From contig JAYRZB010000005.1 of assembly GCA_041916675.1 (NCBI GenBank), forward strand, positions 124,001-188,000: a DNA stretch of 64,000 nt, given 5' to 3'. Position numbers and translations under genes: made by a program. Positions 1-7,478 of this stretch are shown one piece after another. Positions within the stretch are counted from its first letter, which is position 1, and the number at the start of each line of letters is the position of its first letter. Source of the stretch: JAYRZB01 sp041916675. Lineage in GTDB: Bacteria; Pseudomonadota; Alphaproteobacteria; Rhizobiales; Devosiaceae. The notes under the pieces were generated by a model that worked only from the letters and a program-made list of their open reading frames with translations, was not told the origin of the DNA and made no database searches.

Positions 1-486
1 AAGATGTATCCCGAGGCCATGGCCGGCGGGCAGATTGTGCATCTCGATGGAAGGGTGCTGGGCCACCATGATGGCATCGTCAACTATACCGTCGGGCAGC
101 GCCGTGGATTGGGGATCGCTTCGGCCGAGCCGCTTTATGTGATCAAGCTCGACCACAAGACCGGGCGGGTGATTGTGGGGCCGCGCGAGGCGCTGATGAC
201 GCGCACGGTGCGCCTGCGCGACGTCAACTGGCTGGGCGCAGAAAAGCTCGAGGCGCTGGCCGGGGGCAATGGCATGGCGCTCGAGGTCAAGGTGCGTTCG
301 ACCCGCGCCCCGCAGCAGGCCGCGATTGCCATGGTTGACGGGCAGGTGCTGGTGACCCTGTTTGACGGGGAATATGGCATTTCACCCGGGCAGGCCTGCG
401 TGTTCTACGCCGATGACAGCCCGACCTCGGAAGTGCTTGGTGGCGGATTTATCGCCGAAGCGGTGCCGACGGCGCTGGTGGCTTAA
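1..486 (+). CDS. mnmA: tRNA-specific 2-thiouridylase MnmA, C-terminal part
   Basis: Only the last 161 residues are in the window; the reading frame is open from base 1 and ends in TAA. MnmA thiolates uridine 34 of Lys, Glu and Gln tRNAs in the cytoplasm, using persulfide sulfur and ATP. The visible part holds the family's central and C-terminal beta-barrel region, including the conserved stretch around NYTVGQRRGLGI (residues about 28-39) and a C-terminal ending of the form S..VLGGGFI. The N-terminal PP-loop and catalytic cysteines lie to the left of the window. The stop overlaps by 4 bases the stop of the convergent small gene. The ATG at base 4 is internal, not the start. Confidence 0.93.
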   Translation, partial: KMYPEAMAGGQIVHLDGRVLGHHDGIVNYTVGQRRGLGIASAEPLYVIKLDHKTGRVIVGPREALMTRTVRLRDVNWLGAEKLEALAGGNGMALEVKVRSTRAPQQAAIAMVDGQVLVTLFDGEYGISPGQACVFYADDSPTSEVLGGGFIAEAVPTALVA

Positions 487-662
487 GGGCTGACTGGTGC
501 AGCCGTGCCATCGGTGGGGCGCGCCACTTCCTTGACGGCCTGATAGCCGCTGAGGCCGCCAAAGATCGAGGCGAATATTGTCGCCAGCGCCAGAAGGATG
601 AAAAACAACAGCAGCAGGCGCGAGCGCGTCAGCTTGAAGGGGCTCAGTTTTTCCTCGGTCAT
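483..662 (-). CDS. small single-pass membrane protein, unknown function
   Basis: Encodes 59 residues starting MTEEKLSPFKLTRSR. One strongly hydrophobic helix (about residues 16-40) follows a basic segment, so an inner-membrane anchor with a short tail is likely. The start at 662 is chosen because GGAG lies 6-7 bases upstream; an in-frame ATG 30 codons further up adds a low-complexity leader without a good ribosome site. It converges on mnmA with a 4-base overlap. No family is recognised. The hydrophobic profile and ribosome site make it a credible gene, but there is no functional evidence. Confidence 0.6.
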   Translation of the reverse strand: MTEEKLSPFKLTRSRLLLLFFILLALATIFASIFGGLSGYQAVKEVARPTDGTAAPVSP

Positions 663-814
663 GGCGGTCTCCGGCAATGGAGTTGATGTACGCCGAAGGG
701 CCGGTGCTGTCACCGGAGCAAATTTTCTGCGAATCTCACCCAAGGATTGCATCGGCAGCAGCGTCCAAGCTTTAGTGACGGCCCTGAGTCTGTCGAGGTG
801 GTCTGATCCGCGCC

Positions 815-1360
815 ATGCCGCAAGCCTTTGTTGATGAGAGTGGGGTGGCGCCCGAAAGCCTGGTGCTGCTCGCCCAGCGCGGGGACAGGGCAGCGTTTGC
901 CGAACTGATCGGCCAGCACTACGACCTGATCTACCGCACGGCCTATAAATGGTCGGGCAACCGCAGCGATGCCGAAGACATTGCCCAGGATGTCTGCGTC
1001 AAACTGGGCAGCGTTCTGGGATCGTTTGACAACCGCTCGGCGTTTTCGAGCTGGCTCTACCGCATCACGCTGAATGCGGTGCGCGACATGCAAAGGGCGC
1101 GCACGCGGCGCGGCAGGCATGTGGATGCGCTGGCCCAGGTGAGCCCGGAAGACTATCCGCCCGACCAGGAGGATGCGACCGCGGCCCGCGAACTCTGGGC
1201 TGCCGTGCGCGCCCTGCCCGAAAAGCAGCGCGATGCGGTGCTGCTGATTTATGTCGAGGACCTCAACCACGCCGCGGCCGCCGACATCATGGGGTGCAAG
1301 GAAACCACCGTCTCCTGGCACATTCACGAAGCAAAAAAGACCCTGAGGGGACTTTTATGA
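815..1360 (+). CDS. RNA polymerase sigma factor, ECF (sigma-70) family
   Basis: Protein of 181 residues with the two ECF domains. Region 2 lies at about residues 28-95 (LIYRTAYKWSGNRSDAEDIAQDVC, then SFDNRSAFSSWLYRITLN). Region 4 lies at about 125-178, where ALPEKQRDAVLL leads into an HTH ending HIHEAKKTLRGLL. Its ATGA overlap with the downstream von Willebrand A gene indicates coupled translation. ECF factors are usually restrained by a neighbouring anti-sigma protein; the only candidate here is the N-terminal cytoplasmic part and transmembrane helix of that downstream protein, which is inference. No promoter of its own is evident. Confidence 0.93.
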   Translation: MPQAFVDESGVAPESLVLLAQRGDRAAFAELIGQHYDLIYRTAYKWSGNRSDAEDIAQDVCVKLGSVLGSFDNRSAFSSWLYRITLNAVRDMQRARTRRGRHVDALAQVSPEDYPPDQEDATAARELWAAVRALPEKQRDAVLLIYVEDLNHAAAADIMGCKETTVSWHIHEAKKTLRGLL

Positions 1361-3531
1361 GCAATGACATGCAGAATGATCCGCTGAGCCGCCTGAAATC
1401 GGCCCCCGTGCCACCCGCCTCCCCCAGCGCGCGCGAGCGGGCGCTGGCCGCGAGCCTTGTGGCGTTTGATGCCGCACAGAACGCGGATGCGAAAAAAACT
1501 TTGTCCCCGGCCCAAGGATCGGGCTGGCTCAACCGTCTCAAGTCCATGATCAACCCCAAGGAAGGGATCTGGACCATGGACATGCGTATTCCTCTCGGCA
1601 CTGCCGCCGTTGCCCTGCTGCTGCTGCCGCTCGGCTATCAGCTCTATAGTTCCACCGCGATTACGCCGGTGAGCACTGGAACCAACGAACTGACCGTTGT
1701 GACGGAGAACCAGCCGGTGCCACCGGTCGATGCGGCAAAATCGGAAGCGGTGGTGGACGAGAAAGACACCGAAATCCAGATGCTGCAGCCCCGCTTTGAC
1801 CCCAACCTGATTGATGGGGTTGAAAAGCCCGATGGTGCGGCCGGGACCATGGTGATGGCCGAGGAAAGCGCGCCGGTGGAAGCCCAGTCGATGGCGCTGG
1901 CGGTGGGCACCGTGGACCAGCCTGCCATTGTGAATGGCGATATGGAGCCGATGGCGCCCATGACCATGGCCGCCCCGCAGACCCAGGCGCGCACGATGGT
2001 GGGCTCCGGGGAGGGCGGTATGATCATTGCCCCGGATGCGGGCGGCATGATTGTCACCCCCGACCCGAGCGGCGATGAATTCACCGAATTTGTCGAATCC
2101 CCGCTCAAGGTGGTCAAAGAGGAGCCGGTTTCCACCTTCTCGATCGATGTGGATACCGCGTCTTATTCCTATGTGCGGCGCTCGCTGGTCGATGGCTATC
2201 TGCCCGATGCCGACGCGGTGCGCATCGAGGAGATGATCAATTATTTCTCCTATGATTATCAGGCGCCCGACAGCGCCGAGACCCCGTTCTCGCAGAACGT
2301 GACTGTCTTCCCCACGCCCTGGAACCCGAAAACCCAGATCATCCAGATCGGCATCAAGGGCTATGTGCCGCCCGCTGCCGAGCGCAAGCCGGCCAACCTG
2401 GTTTTTCTCATCGATACGTCGGGCTCGATGGATGAGCCGGACAAGCTGCCCCTGCTCAAGCGCTCGTTCGGGCTGCTGGTCGATACGCTTTCGGCCAATG
2501 ACACGGTTTCGATCGTTGCCTATGCCGGTTCGGCCGGCACGGTGCTGAACCCGACCAAGGCCAAGGACAAGGCGCAGATTCTGGCAGCGCTCGATAACCT
2601 TGCCGCAGGCGGTTCGACCGCAGGTGCCGAAGGGATCACGCTGGCCTATCAGCTGGCCGAGCAGAACAAGGTTGCCGATGGGGTGAACCGGGTGATCCTG
2701 GCCACCGATGGCGATTTCAACGTCGGCATCGATGATCCCGAAGACCTGGTCGATTTCATCAAGACCAAGCGCGATGGCGGGGTGTTCCTGTCGGTGCTCG
2801 GCTTTGGCCGCGGCAATCTCGACGATGCCACCATGCAGGCCCTGGCCCAGAACGGGAACGGCAACGCCGCCTATATCGACACCTTCCGCGAGGCGCAGAA
2901 GGTGCTGGTTGAACAGGGCGGAGCGAACCTGCAGACCATTGCCAAGGATGTGAAGATCCAGGTCGAGTTCAACCCGGCCTTTGTCTCCGAATATCGTCTG
3001 ATCGGGTATGAAACCCGGGCGCTCAACCGCGAAGATTTCAACAACGACAAGGTCGATGCCGGTGAAATCGGGGCCGGGCATACCGTGACCGCGCTCTATG
3101 AAATCACCCCGGTCGGCTCGGGTGCCGAACTGGTCGATCCCCTGCGCTATGGCAGCGACACGGCGGCCGATGGCACGGTGGCCCCTGTGGGCGGTGAACT
3201 GGCGTTCCTCAAGCTGCGCTATAAAGCGCCCGAGGGCGATGTGTCCAAACTCATCGAGATGCCGATTGCCGCCGACAGTGCTTTGGCCGACATCGCCAGG
3301 GCATCCGACGATGCCCGCTGGGCCACCGCGGTTGCGGCCTTTTCGCAAAAGCTCAAGGGCTCGAACTACGGCGGCACCATGACCTGGGACCAGATCCGCG
3401 ATCTGGCGCAGGGCGCACGCGGCAGCGATGAAAGCGGCTATCGCGCCGAGTTCATCCAGCTGATCAACTCGGCCGCCAGCATCAGCCCCGATCAGGCGTT
3501 CGACCCGGCCGGCGCCGCGCTGCCCGAGTAA
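1357..3531 (+). CDS. membrane-anchored von Willebrand factor A protein, YfbK type
   Basis: Protein of 724 residues. A cytoplasmic N-terminal stretch of about 70 residues is followed by one transmembrane helix (IPLGTAAVALLLLPLGYQLY), a low-complexity Pro/Met/Ala linker, the vWF_A-type segment (FSIDVDTASYSYVRR and EEMINYFSYDY), a von Willebrand A domain with an intact MIDAS start (LVFLIDTSGSMDEP) and later ATDGDFNVG, and a C-terminal DUF3520-like domain. The start at 1357 gives an ATGA overlap with the sigma gene; a longer frame start at 1294 lies inside that gene. YfbK-type proteins are widespread but poorly characterised. Coupling to an ECF factor and the anti-sigma-like topology suggest an envelope-sensing role, which is inference. 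Confidence 0.9.
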   Translation: MSNDMQNDPLSRLKSAPVPPASPSARERALAASLVAFDAAQNADAKKTLSPAQGSGWLNRLKSMINPKEGIWTMDMRIPLGTAAVALLLLPLGYQLYSSTAITPVSTGTNELTVVTENQPVPPVDAAKSEAVVDEKDTEIQMLQPRFDPNLIDGVEKPDGAAGTMVMAEESAPVEAQSMALAVGTVDQPAIVNGDMEPMAPMTMAAPQTQARTMVGSGEGGMIIAPDAGGMIVTPDPSGDEFTEFVESPLKVVKEEPVSTFSIDVDTASYSYVRRSLVDGYLPDADAVRIEEMINYFSYDYQAPDSAETPFSQNVTVFPTPWNPKTQIIQIGIKGYVPPAAERKPANLVFLIDTSGSMDEPDKLPLLKRSFGLLVDTLSANDTVSIVAYAGSAGTVLNPTKAKDKAQILAALDNLAAGGSTAGAEGITLAYQLAEQNKVADGVNRVILATDGDFNVGIDDPEDLVDFIKTKRDGGVFLSVLGFGRGNLDDATMQALAQNGNGNAAYIDTFREAQKVLVEQGGANLQTIAKDVKIQVEFNPAFVSEYRLIGYETRALNREDFNNDKVDAGEIGAGHTVTALYEITPVGSGAELVDPLRYGSDTAADGTVAPVGGELAFLKLRYKAPEGDVSKLIEMPIAADSALADIARASDDARWATAVAAFSQKLKGSNYGGTMTWDQIRDLAQGARGSDESGYRAEFIQLINSAASISPDQAFDPAGAALPE

Positions 3532-3540
3532 GCGAACACA

Positions 3541-3574
3541 AGGGCCGGAGCCAGCGCTCCGGCCCTCCGGTTTT
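3541..3574 (+). terminator. Rho-independent terminator after the sigma/vWA unit
   Basis: An 11-bp perfect stem (AGGGCCGGAGC with GCTCCGGCCCT) closes a CAGC loop and is followed by CCGGTTTT. It begins 10 bases after the vWA stop codon. Confidence 0.75.
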
Positions 3575-3676
3575 CAAGCGCAAGGGGCGCGCGTTCTGCT
3601 TGACACTGCCAACGGGCAAACCTAATAAGCACCGGCGCATCCCAGCGCCACGGCGGCCCATGGCCCAGCCCTTCGG

Positions 3677-3753
3677 GGCGGAGTAGCTCAGTTGGTTAGA
3701 GCAGCGGAATCATAATCCGTGTGTCGGGGGTTCAAATCCCTCCTCCGCTACCA
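3677..3753 (+). tRNA. tRNA-Met (anticodon CAT), probably elongator
   Basis: A 77-base cloverleaf with encoded CCA. The acceptor pairs GGCGGAG with CTCCGCT (a G1-U72 wobble); the D arm is GCTC/GAGC; the anticodon stem is GCGGA/TCCGT with loop ATCATAA, giving anticodon CAT at 3711-3713; the T arm is GGGGG/CCCTC with loop TTCAAAT. The 1-72 position can form a wobble pair rather than the C1xA72 mismatch of initiator tRNA, so elongator Met is favoured. A lysidine-modified Ile2 tRNA also carries CAT in the gene and cannot be excluded by eye. Its 3' end seems to be the boundary of a small inserted segment. Confidence 0.95.
3743..3753 (+). repeat. tRNA 3'-end copy, candidate left attachment site
   Basis: CTCCGCTACCA, the last 11 bases of the tRNA-Met gene, recurs exactly and in the same orientation at 6739-6749. 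This is the pattern left by site-specific integration into a tRNA 3' end. Confidence 0.5.
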
Positions 3754-4113
3754 AATTTTCCATTTCCCCTCAAATTTGCGGGTGCATGTGATTTATGCGT
3801 GTAGATGTCGCATGAACTCGGGTTCGTTTGCAGCAAACGCGGGTTTGATCATTCCGCAGCTTGCTCGTCCCGCTGTTTCTGCGCCATCACCGCGAAAAAT
3901 GGCCCGCGACCGGCAGAAAGCCAGGTGCGACGCGAGCGTCACAGAAGGATTCAGGATACAGGCTATCCGGGGGGAGGGGGCTGGTTTCACTGAAATGCTG
4001 GGCGCTGCAGTGTATGGATGGCGTGTTTAGGGCCTTTACTCAACATCGGCGCTCCATTACGCGCGATGGAGTGGAGCCAATGGCGGCGAGCGCTTAGCGG
4101 ACTGCGGGGGCAT
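3754..4113. other. 360-base stretch without a convincing gene
   Basis: Between the tRNA and the next credible start codon. Several short open frames cross it, but none has a ribosome site, a recognisable domain or typical codon bias. Base composition is lower in GC than in the flanking sigma/vWA region. It may hold decayed DNA of the putative tRNA-associated insertion and the promoter of the following gene; no clear -35/-10 pair was identified. Confidence 0.4.
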
Positions 4114-4515
4114 ATGGAAATGTGGAAGTGGTTGACGCGCATTGTCGTTGTCGTGCTGGTCGCAGGCGGCGGATATGCTGCCTACGATTATTTCATGGCA
4201 GGCTTTCACACGAGACCGGAGATGCCGGAAGGCGCATTCTCGATTTCATACAAGAATGGTCTGCGGGCCATCCTCATCGATGTCCCCAACGAACAAGAAA
4301 CTCGGCGCTACTTCGGCTTCCCCCAGGATGTTCCGTTCTACGTCAAGGACGCGTGGTCGCTTTGTCATCCGCCCACGGATGAAGAAGCGCCAGAAGTCGC
4401 CCGCTTTTTGCAGGATCGCAACATGCCCGGCGAGCGATTTGAGGCGGTGTGCAAGGTGACGGTGGACGATGATGTTGTCTTGCGAGGGCTCATAACGTCC
4501 GTCCCGAAACTTTAG
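4114..4515 (+). CDS. hypothetical membrane-anchored protein
   Basis: Encodes 133 residues with an N-terminal membrane helix (about residues 8-26) or uncleaved signal anchor, followed by a soluble domain of about 105 residues that would be periplasmic. It holds two cysteines (in SLCHPP and EAVCKV) that could form a disulfide. The start at 4114 is preceded by a GCGGGGG purine run; frames starting further upstream add a non-hydrophobic leader. No family is recognised. It lies alone between the tRNA and the toxin-like cassette, inside the segment flanked by the tRNA-end repeat. Confidence 0.55.
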   Translation: MEMWKWLTRIVVVVLVAGGGYAAYDYFMAGFHTRPEMPEGAFSISYKNGLRAILIDVPNEQETRRYFGFPQDVPFYVKDAWSLCHPPTDEEAPEVARFLQDRNMPGERFEAVCKVTVDDDVVLRGLITSVPKL

Positions 4516-4583
4516 CAGGCGGCTCGCAGATGGCCCGTAGACTGCCTAGCGACAAGGGAAAGCACCGGGCAAATCAGTGGAGG

Positions 4584-5081
4584 TCAAGCTGTTGCGCCGA
4601 GGACGAAACGGGCGCGCTCTCGCCGCAACATTTCATACGGACTGATGCAGGGCACGGTGAGGCCAATACAGGCATTCGGAATCTTGATCTTCCGAACCGT
4701 CTCGGCAGGAACCTCGTGAGTGACCACCGTGAAGTTATGGGCCAGGGCGTGCGACACCAGCCAGTAGTCAGCGACTTGCAGGAACGTCGCAATTGCCGCC
4801 GGTTCATAATTTTGGCTCGTGGCCCACGTGCTCACGCGCGTCAGAGCTGGCAGAACAGGGTCGTCGGGGGGCAGAAAGAATCCAGCTCCCCGCGCCGTGG
4901 CCCAGACGGACAGGTCATCGCCCCCCGCCTGCAATTCGTCGCCAACCTTGTCGATGCTCGCAACCGTCCCCGCACCGTTCTGCTGCACCAGCCAATCCCA
5001 GAATGCGGGACAGAAATCGAACCCATAGTGCAGGTTCTTGGCCTGGATGAAAATGTTGGTATCGAGCAGGTAGCGCGTCAT
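4584..5081 (-). CDS. DUF4411 / PIN-like domain protein, probable toxin-type nuclease
   Basis: Protein of 165 residues starting MTRYLLDTNIFIQAKNLHYGFDF, which carries the first conserved Asp of PIN-like folds (D8) and the DUF4411 hallmark FIQAKN....YGFDFCP.FWDWL. Further acidic residues occur at about D44-E49 and in the ..ADYWLVSHAL.. segment, followed by VVTHE. PIN proteins are metal-dependent ribonucleases. Its start overlaps by 4 bases the stop of the ImmA/IrrE-type gene, so the two are co-translated; DUF4411 and HTH-ImmA/IrrE pairs commonly occur together. A toxin role with the upstream protein as regulator or antidote is inference. Confidence 0.85.
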   Translation of the reverse strand: MTRYLLDTNIFIQAKNLHYGFDFCPAFWDWLVQQNGAGTVASIDKVGDELQAGGDDLSVWATARGAGFFLPPDDPVLPALTRVSTWATSQNYEPAAIATFLQVADYWLVSHALAHNFTVVTHEVPAETVRKIKIPNACIGLTVPCISPYEMLRRERARFVLGATA

Positions 5082-6232
5082 AGCAAGACTCCGACTTCCC
5101 TGCCGATATTGTTGAAGGTTTCGGTCTTGGCGACGCCAAGCATTCGGAATGCATCGCGATACAGCGTCTGGCCCTCCAGCGTGCTCTCAACAAGAGCCCG
5201 CGCAAACCTTCGGCTCACCCGCGAAAGCGTCGTCCGGTAAAAATCGCCGCCGCCTGCATCCCCTTCGGCGGCCTCCCGAAGTCGCGCCCTCTCCATCGCC
5301 CACGCAGCATCGAACGCCGCGCGGTCGAGCCAGCGCGCATCCAGAAGCCGGCGAAGAATGACAAGGGTGCTCACCTTGAACACGCGCGCCAGTCTGGGCA
5401 GCGCGAAGGTCAGCGCCTCGTTCTCTCGCAGCTCTGGCCGCAACCGTGCAAGCGGCACCAGCAATTCCGCCGCCACTGCGTTGCACCAGACTTCTTCTCG
5501 CCTGTAGCCGTTGAGTGGCGCGGCACTGGCATTCGACACCGCCGAGCTTCCAAGCCACAGATGAGCAAGCTCGTGGGCCAGCGTAAACATCTGGCCGGAC
5601 TTCGTATCTGTCCCATTGATAAAGACCAGCGGCGCGCGGCTGTCCGCGAGCGCGAAGCCACGAAACTCATCAACATCCAGCCTGCGCCGGTTGTTGCTGA
5701 GGACAACGCCGCTGACCATGACCAGCACGCCAATTCGGTCGGCTTGCCCAATGAACATCCGGAGCGCTTCTTCCCAAGTAAGGGATGCTGCGCGTGCGTT
5801 GGTATCGAACCCTAGCGTTGCCGCCATTCTCCCGGCAACTGTCTCGGGCGCTTCCGCAAGCGTGACGCTGCCAACAAACTCCAGCTCCCGTTGGCGTGTT
5901 GTCTGGGCAAACTCCCGATACCATCCCTGTCGCTCCTGGCACGCATAGAGCATGTCCAGCAAATCGGGGCTGGCACGTCGTACGCCCCTCCCGTCCACTG
6001 TTCGGAAGTCGGGAATAGGCAAGGGCTCGTCTGGCGGTTCAGGCAAAAAAAGATAGCCGATCGGGACGCGCACAGCCCGCGCAAAGTCGTCCAATTGTTT
6101 GAGCGTCGGCAGCTTGTCGCCAGCTTCCCATTCCCCCAGCTTGGGAAAGCGCGCCTCAAGCTCCGCAGGCTCCATCCTTGCGCGCTCTCGCGCCCATGTC
6201 ATCATTGCGGGGCTTACAGCGGCGCGGGTCAT
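5078..6232 (-). CDS. HTH (XRE) plus ImmA/IrrE metallopeptidase fusion
   Basis: Protein of 384 residues. The N-terminal part (about 10-65) is an XRE-type helix-turn-helix beginning TWARERARMEPAELEARFPK; the middle and C-terminal part is an ImmA/IrrE (DUF955) peptidase with its zinc motif HELAH at 220-224 intact in TLAHELAHLWLGSS. Such proteins typically bind DNA and are inactivated by, or cleave, a repressor under stress. It overlaps both neighbours by 4 bases (HTH gene upstream, PIN gene downstream), forming a tight three-gene operon on the minus strand. Whether it acts as antitoxin to the PIN protein or as stress-activated protease is not visible from sequence. Confidence 0.88.
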   Translation of the reverse strand: MTRAAVSPAMMTWARERARMEPAELEARFPKLGEWEAGDKLPTLKQLDDFARAVRVPIGYLFLPEPPDEPLPIPDFRTVDGRGVRRASPDLLDMLYACQERQGWYREFAQTTRQRELEFVGSVTLAEAPETVAGRMAATLGFDTNARAASLTWEEALRMFIGQADRIGVLVMVSGVVLSNNRRRLDVDEFRGFALADSRAPLVFINGTDTKSGQMFTLAHELAHLWLGSSAVSNASAAPLNGYRREEVWCNAVAAELLVPLARLRPELRENEALTFALPRLARVFKVSTLVILRRLLDARWLDRAAFDAAWAMERARLREAAEGDAGGGDFYRTTLSRVSRRFARALVESTLEGQTLYRDAFRMLGVAKTETFNNIGREVGVLL

Positions 6233-6567
6233 GTGCCTCGCCCCGCACGCTGTTTCGAGATGGTCGCAAACCCAAGAAACCGCTCGACCTTGATTTTGGC
6301 GGCGCGTTTACGGGCCTGGGCAATGTCGTAGCTGTTCTGCATGCGCATGAGCGTTTCGAGGGAAAACCCAAATGCCTTCTCAATCCGCAGCGCCATGTCA
6401 GCGGATAAGTGCGTGTGCTCATTCAGGAATGCGGACAGTCCCGGTCGGGTCACACCAAGCACCTTGGCCGCCTCTGTCACCGTCAGCCCATGTGCCTCGA
6501 TGATTTCTGCGCGAACGAAAGCGCCCGGGTGAACAGGCGCCGCCGTTATGTTTTGTACGGTTGTCAA
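6229..6567 (-). CDS. HigA-family HTH protein (addiction-module antidote type)
   Basis: Protein of 112 residues containing the HigA signature PVHPGAFVRAEIIEAHGLTVTEAAKVLGVTR, an XRE helix-turn-helix, then NEHTHLSADMALRIEKAFG. A TTG start at 6567 is preferred: GGAGG sits 5 bases upstream, and a good promoter (TTGACG, 18 bases, TATGCT) lies just ahead. The longer ATG start at 6618 would fall inside the -35 element and has no ribosome site. Its ATGA stop overlap couples it to the HTH-ImmA/IrrE gene. No HigB/RelE toxin accompanies it; here it heads a cassette ending in a PIN-like gene. It is likely the autorepressor of the operon (inference). Confidence 0.82.
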   Translation of the reverse strand: MTTVQNITAAPVHPGAFVRAEIIEAHGLTVTEAAKVLGVTRPGLSAFLNEHTHLSADMALRIEKAFGFSLETLMRMQNSYDIAQARKRAAKIKVERFLGFATISKQRAGRGT

Positions 6568-6588
6568 CCCGTCCTCCAAGCTCCGTAA

Positions 6589-6618
6589 AGCATAGCAGAC
6601 CCGAATTCTGCCCGTCAA
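6589..6618 (-). promoter_or_regulatory. sigma-70-type promoter of the HTH/ImmA/PIN operon
   Basis: On the minus strand: -35 TTGACG (6618-6613), an 18-base spacer, and -10 TATGCT (6594-6589). An overlapping direct repeat TTGACGTTTGACG covers the -35 and could be an operator. The implied transcript starts near 6582, leaving about 15 bases of leader with GGAGG before TTG 6567. Confidence 0.65.
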
Positions 6619-6738
6619 ACGTCAAGTGACGGTTTACATTTCGAACGACGAGAACATCAGGCAATCCGGTGCTTTGGGGCACTCCCACCAGAATAGAAAT
6701 CTCCGCCCGCTCCGTGGGGGTTATTGGCTGCATTGGAT

Positions 6739-6749
6739 CTCCGCTACCA
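6739..6749 (+). repeat. duplicate of tRNA-Met 3' end, candidate right attachment site
   Basis: Exact CTCCGCTACCA copy of 3743-3753, followed by GAATTT against AAATTT at the tRNA. Upstream, TCCGTG and GGGGTT also echo the tRNA anticodon/T-arm order, with changed spacing, so a decayed longer tRNA copy is possible. Confidence 0.5.
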
Positions 6750-6819
6750 GAATTTCTTCCAATGAACTCCTCGCAACGATCCGCTCGGGTCTTTGGATTT
6801 CCGGCCTCCCCCGTACGTC

Positions 6820-7416
6820 CTATTCGAGCAAAACGGTCCTGAAAGTCAGGGAAACTCGGCGGGTTCGGGCTGTGCGGGTGCCGTGAATGACGTCGAAGCG
6901 GCGGGCGGCGATGCTATGGGTCCAGGTGAAGCGTGCCTCGCCGCTGAGAACCAAGAGACTGCCGGGCTCCAGGATTTGCCCGGCCATGTCTTTGCTGCCG
7001 GTGTGGGCAAAATCCATGATGCATTGTGAGCCTAGGCTGAGCGATGCAACGGTTCCACCGAAGCACGGCTCGCAATCGATATGAGCGGCAATGCCCTGCC
7101 CTGGCAAATATTCGTTGATGATGACCTGGTCGGGAATGGAGCCAAAATGGCCCTCAGTTGCCAGCCTTTCGGCGTGGCGGGTGAGCCAGTCGGGTAGTGC
7201 GCCGATATAGCTGTCCCGGTTCAGGCGCCGGGCTCTGTAATCGTAGAGATAGCCATAGTGCTGCACCCGGCGTTTGAGATCATTGCGCCAGGGTTGTGCC
7301 TCAATCAGAGCGAGCAGGGCCGACTGGTCGTCTTTTGCAAGATAGCTCGGTGAATAAATGGCGCCGCTCGGCAACATGGGCAAGGGCTCTATTGGCAATG
7401 CCGAGAAGTTTAGCAA
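6820..7416 (-). CDS. AlkB-like 2-oxoglutarate/Fe(II) dioxygenase
   Basis: Protein of 198 residues. It retains the iron ligands H112-x-D114 (in AAHIDCEP) and H167 (in TWTHSIAARR) and the 2-oxoglutarate-binding arginines in RRVSLTFR (about 187-193). The NEYLPGQGIAAHID block is typical of AlkB-like proteins of the ALKBH8/bacterial short type. The family removes methyl groups from DNA or RNA by oxidation; the exact substrate is not predictable. It stands alone on the minus strand just outside the tRNA-flanked segment. No Ada box or SOS box was recognised upstream. Confidence 0.88.
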   Translation of the reverse strand: MLNFSALPIEPLPMLPSGAIYSPSYLAKDDQSALLALIEAQPWRNDLKRRVQHYGYLYDYRARRLNRDSYIGALPDWLTRHAERLATEGHFGSIPDQVIINEYLPGQGIAAHIDCEPCFGGTVASLSLGSQCIMDFAHTGSKDMAGQILEPGSLLVLSGEARFTWTHSIAARRFDVIHGTRTARTRRVSLTFRTVLLE

Positions 7417-7452
7417 ATCGCGCCGGACTGGTCACCTACCCCCAAGAACAGC

Positions 7453-7475
7453 GATGCCCGCGCGGGGCGGGCATC
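7453..7475 (-). terminator. hairpin after the small secreted protein gene
   Basis: A 9-bp perfect stem (GATGCCCGC with GCGGGCATC) around a 5-base loop, a few bases past the stop codon at 7479. The tail is only mildly T-rich (GCTGTTCTT), so termination strength is uncertain. Confidence 0.5.
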
Positions 7476-7478
7476 GGG

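Noticed and set aside
1324..3348. 674-codon open frame on the minus strand opposite the vWA gene
   Set aside because: A shadow of a GC-rich gene: composition is His/Arg/Gly-rich, there is no domain, and the plus-strand gene is clear.
3677..3753. Initiator tRNA-fMet
   Set aside because: The first position pairs (as a wobble) with position 72, rather than showing the initiator C1xA72 mismatch.
3719..4030. 103-codon frame overlapping the tRNA 3' part
   Set aside because: Begins within the tRNA, has no ribosome site and no recognisable protein features.
6229..6820. HigB toxin partner of the HigA-type gene
   Set aside because: No RelE/HigB-like frame lies upstream or downstream on either strand.
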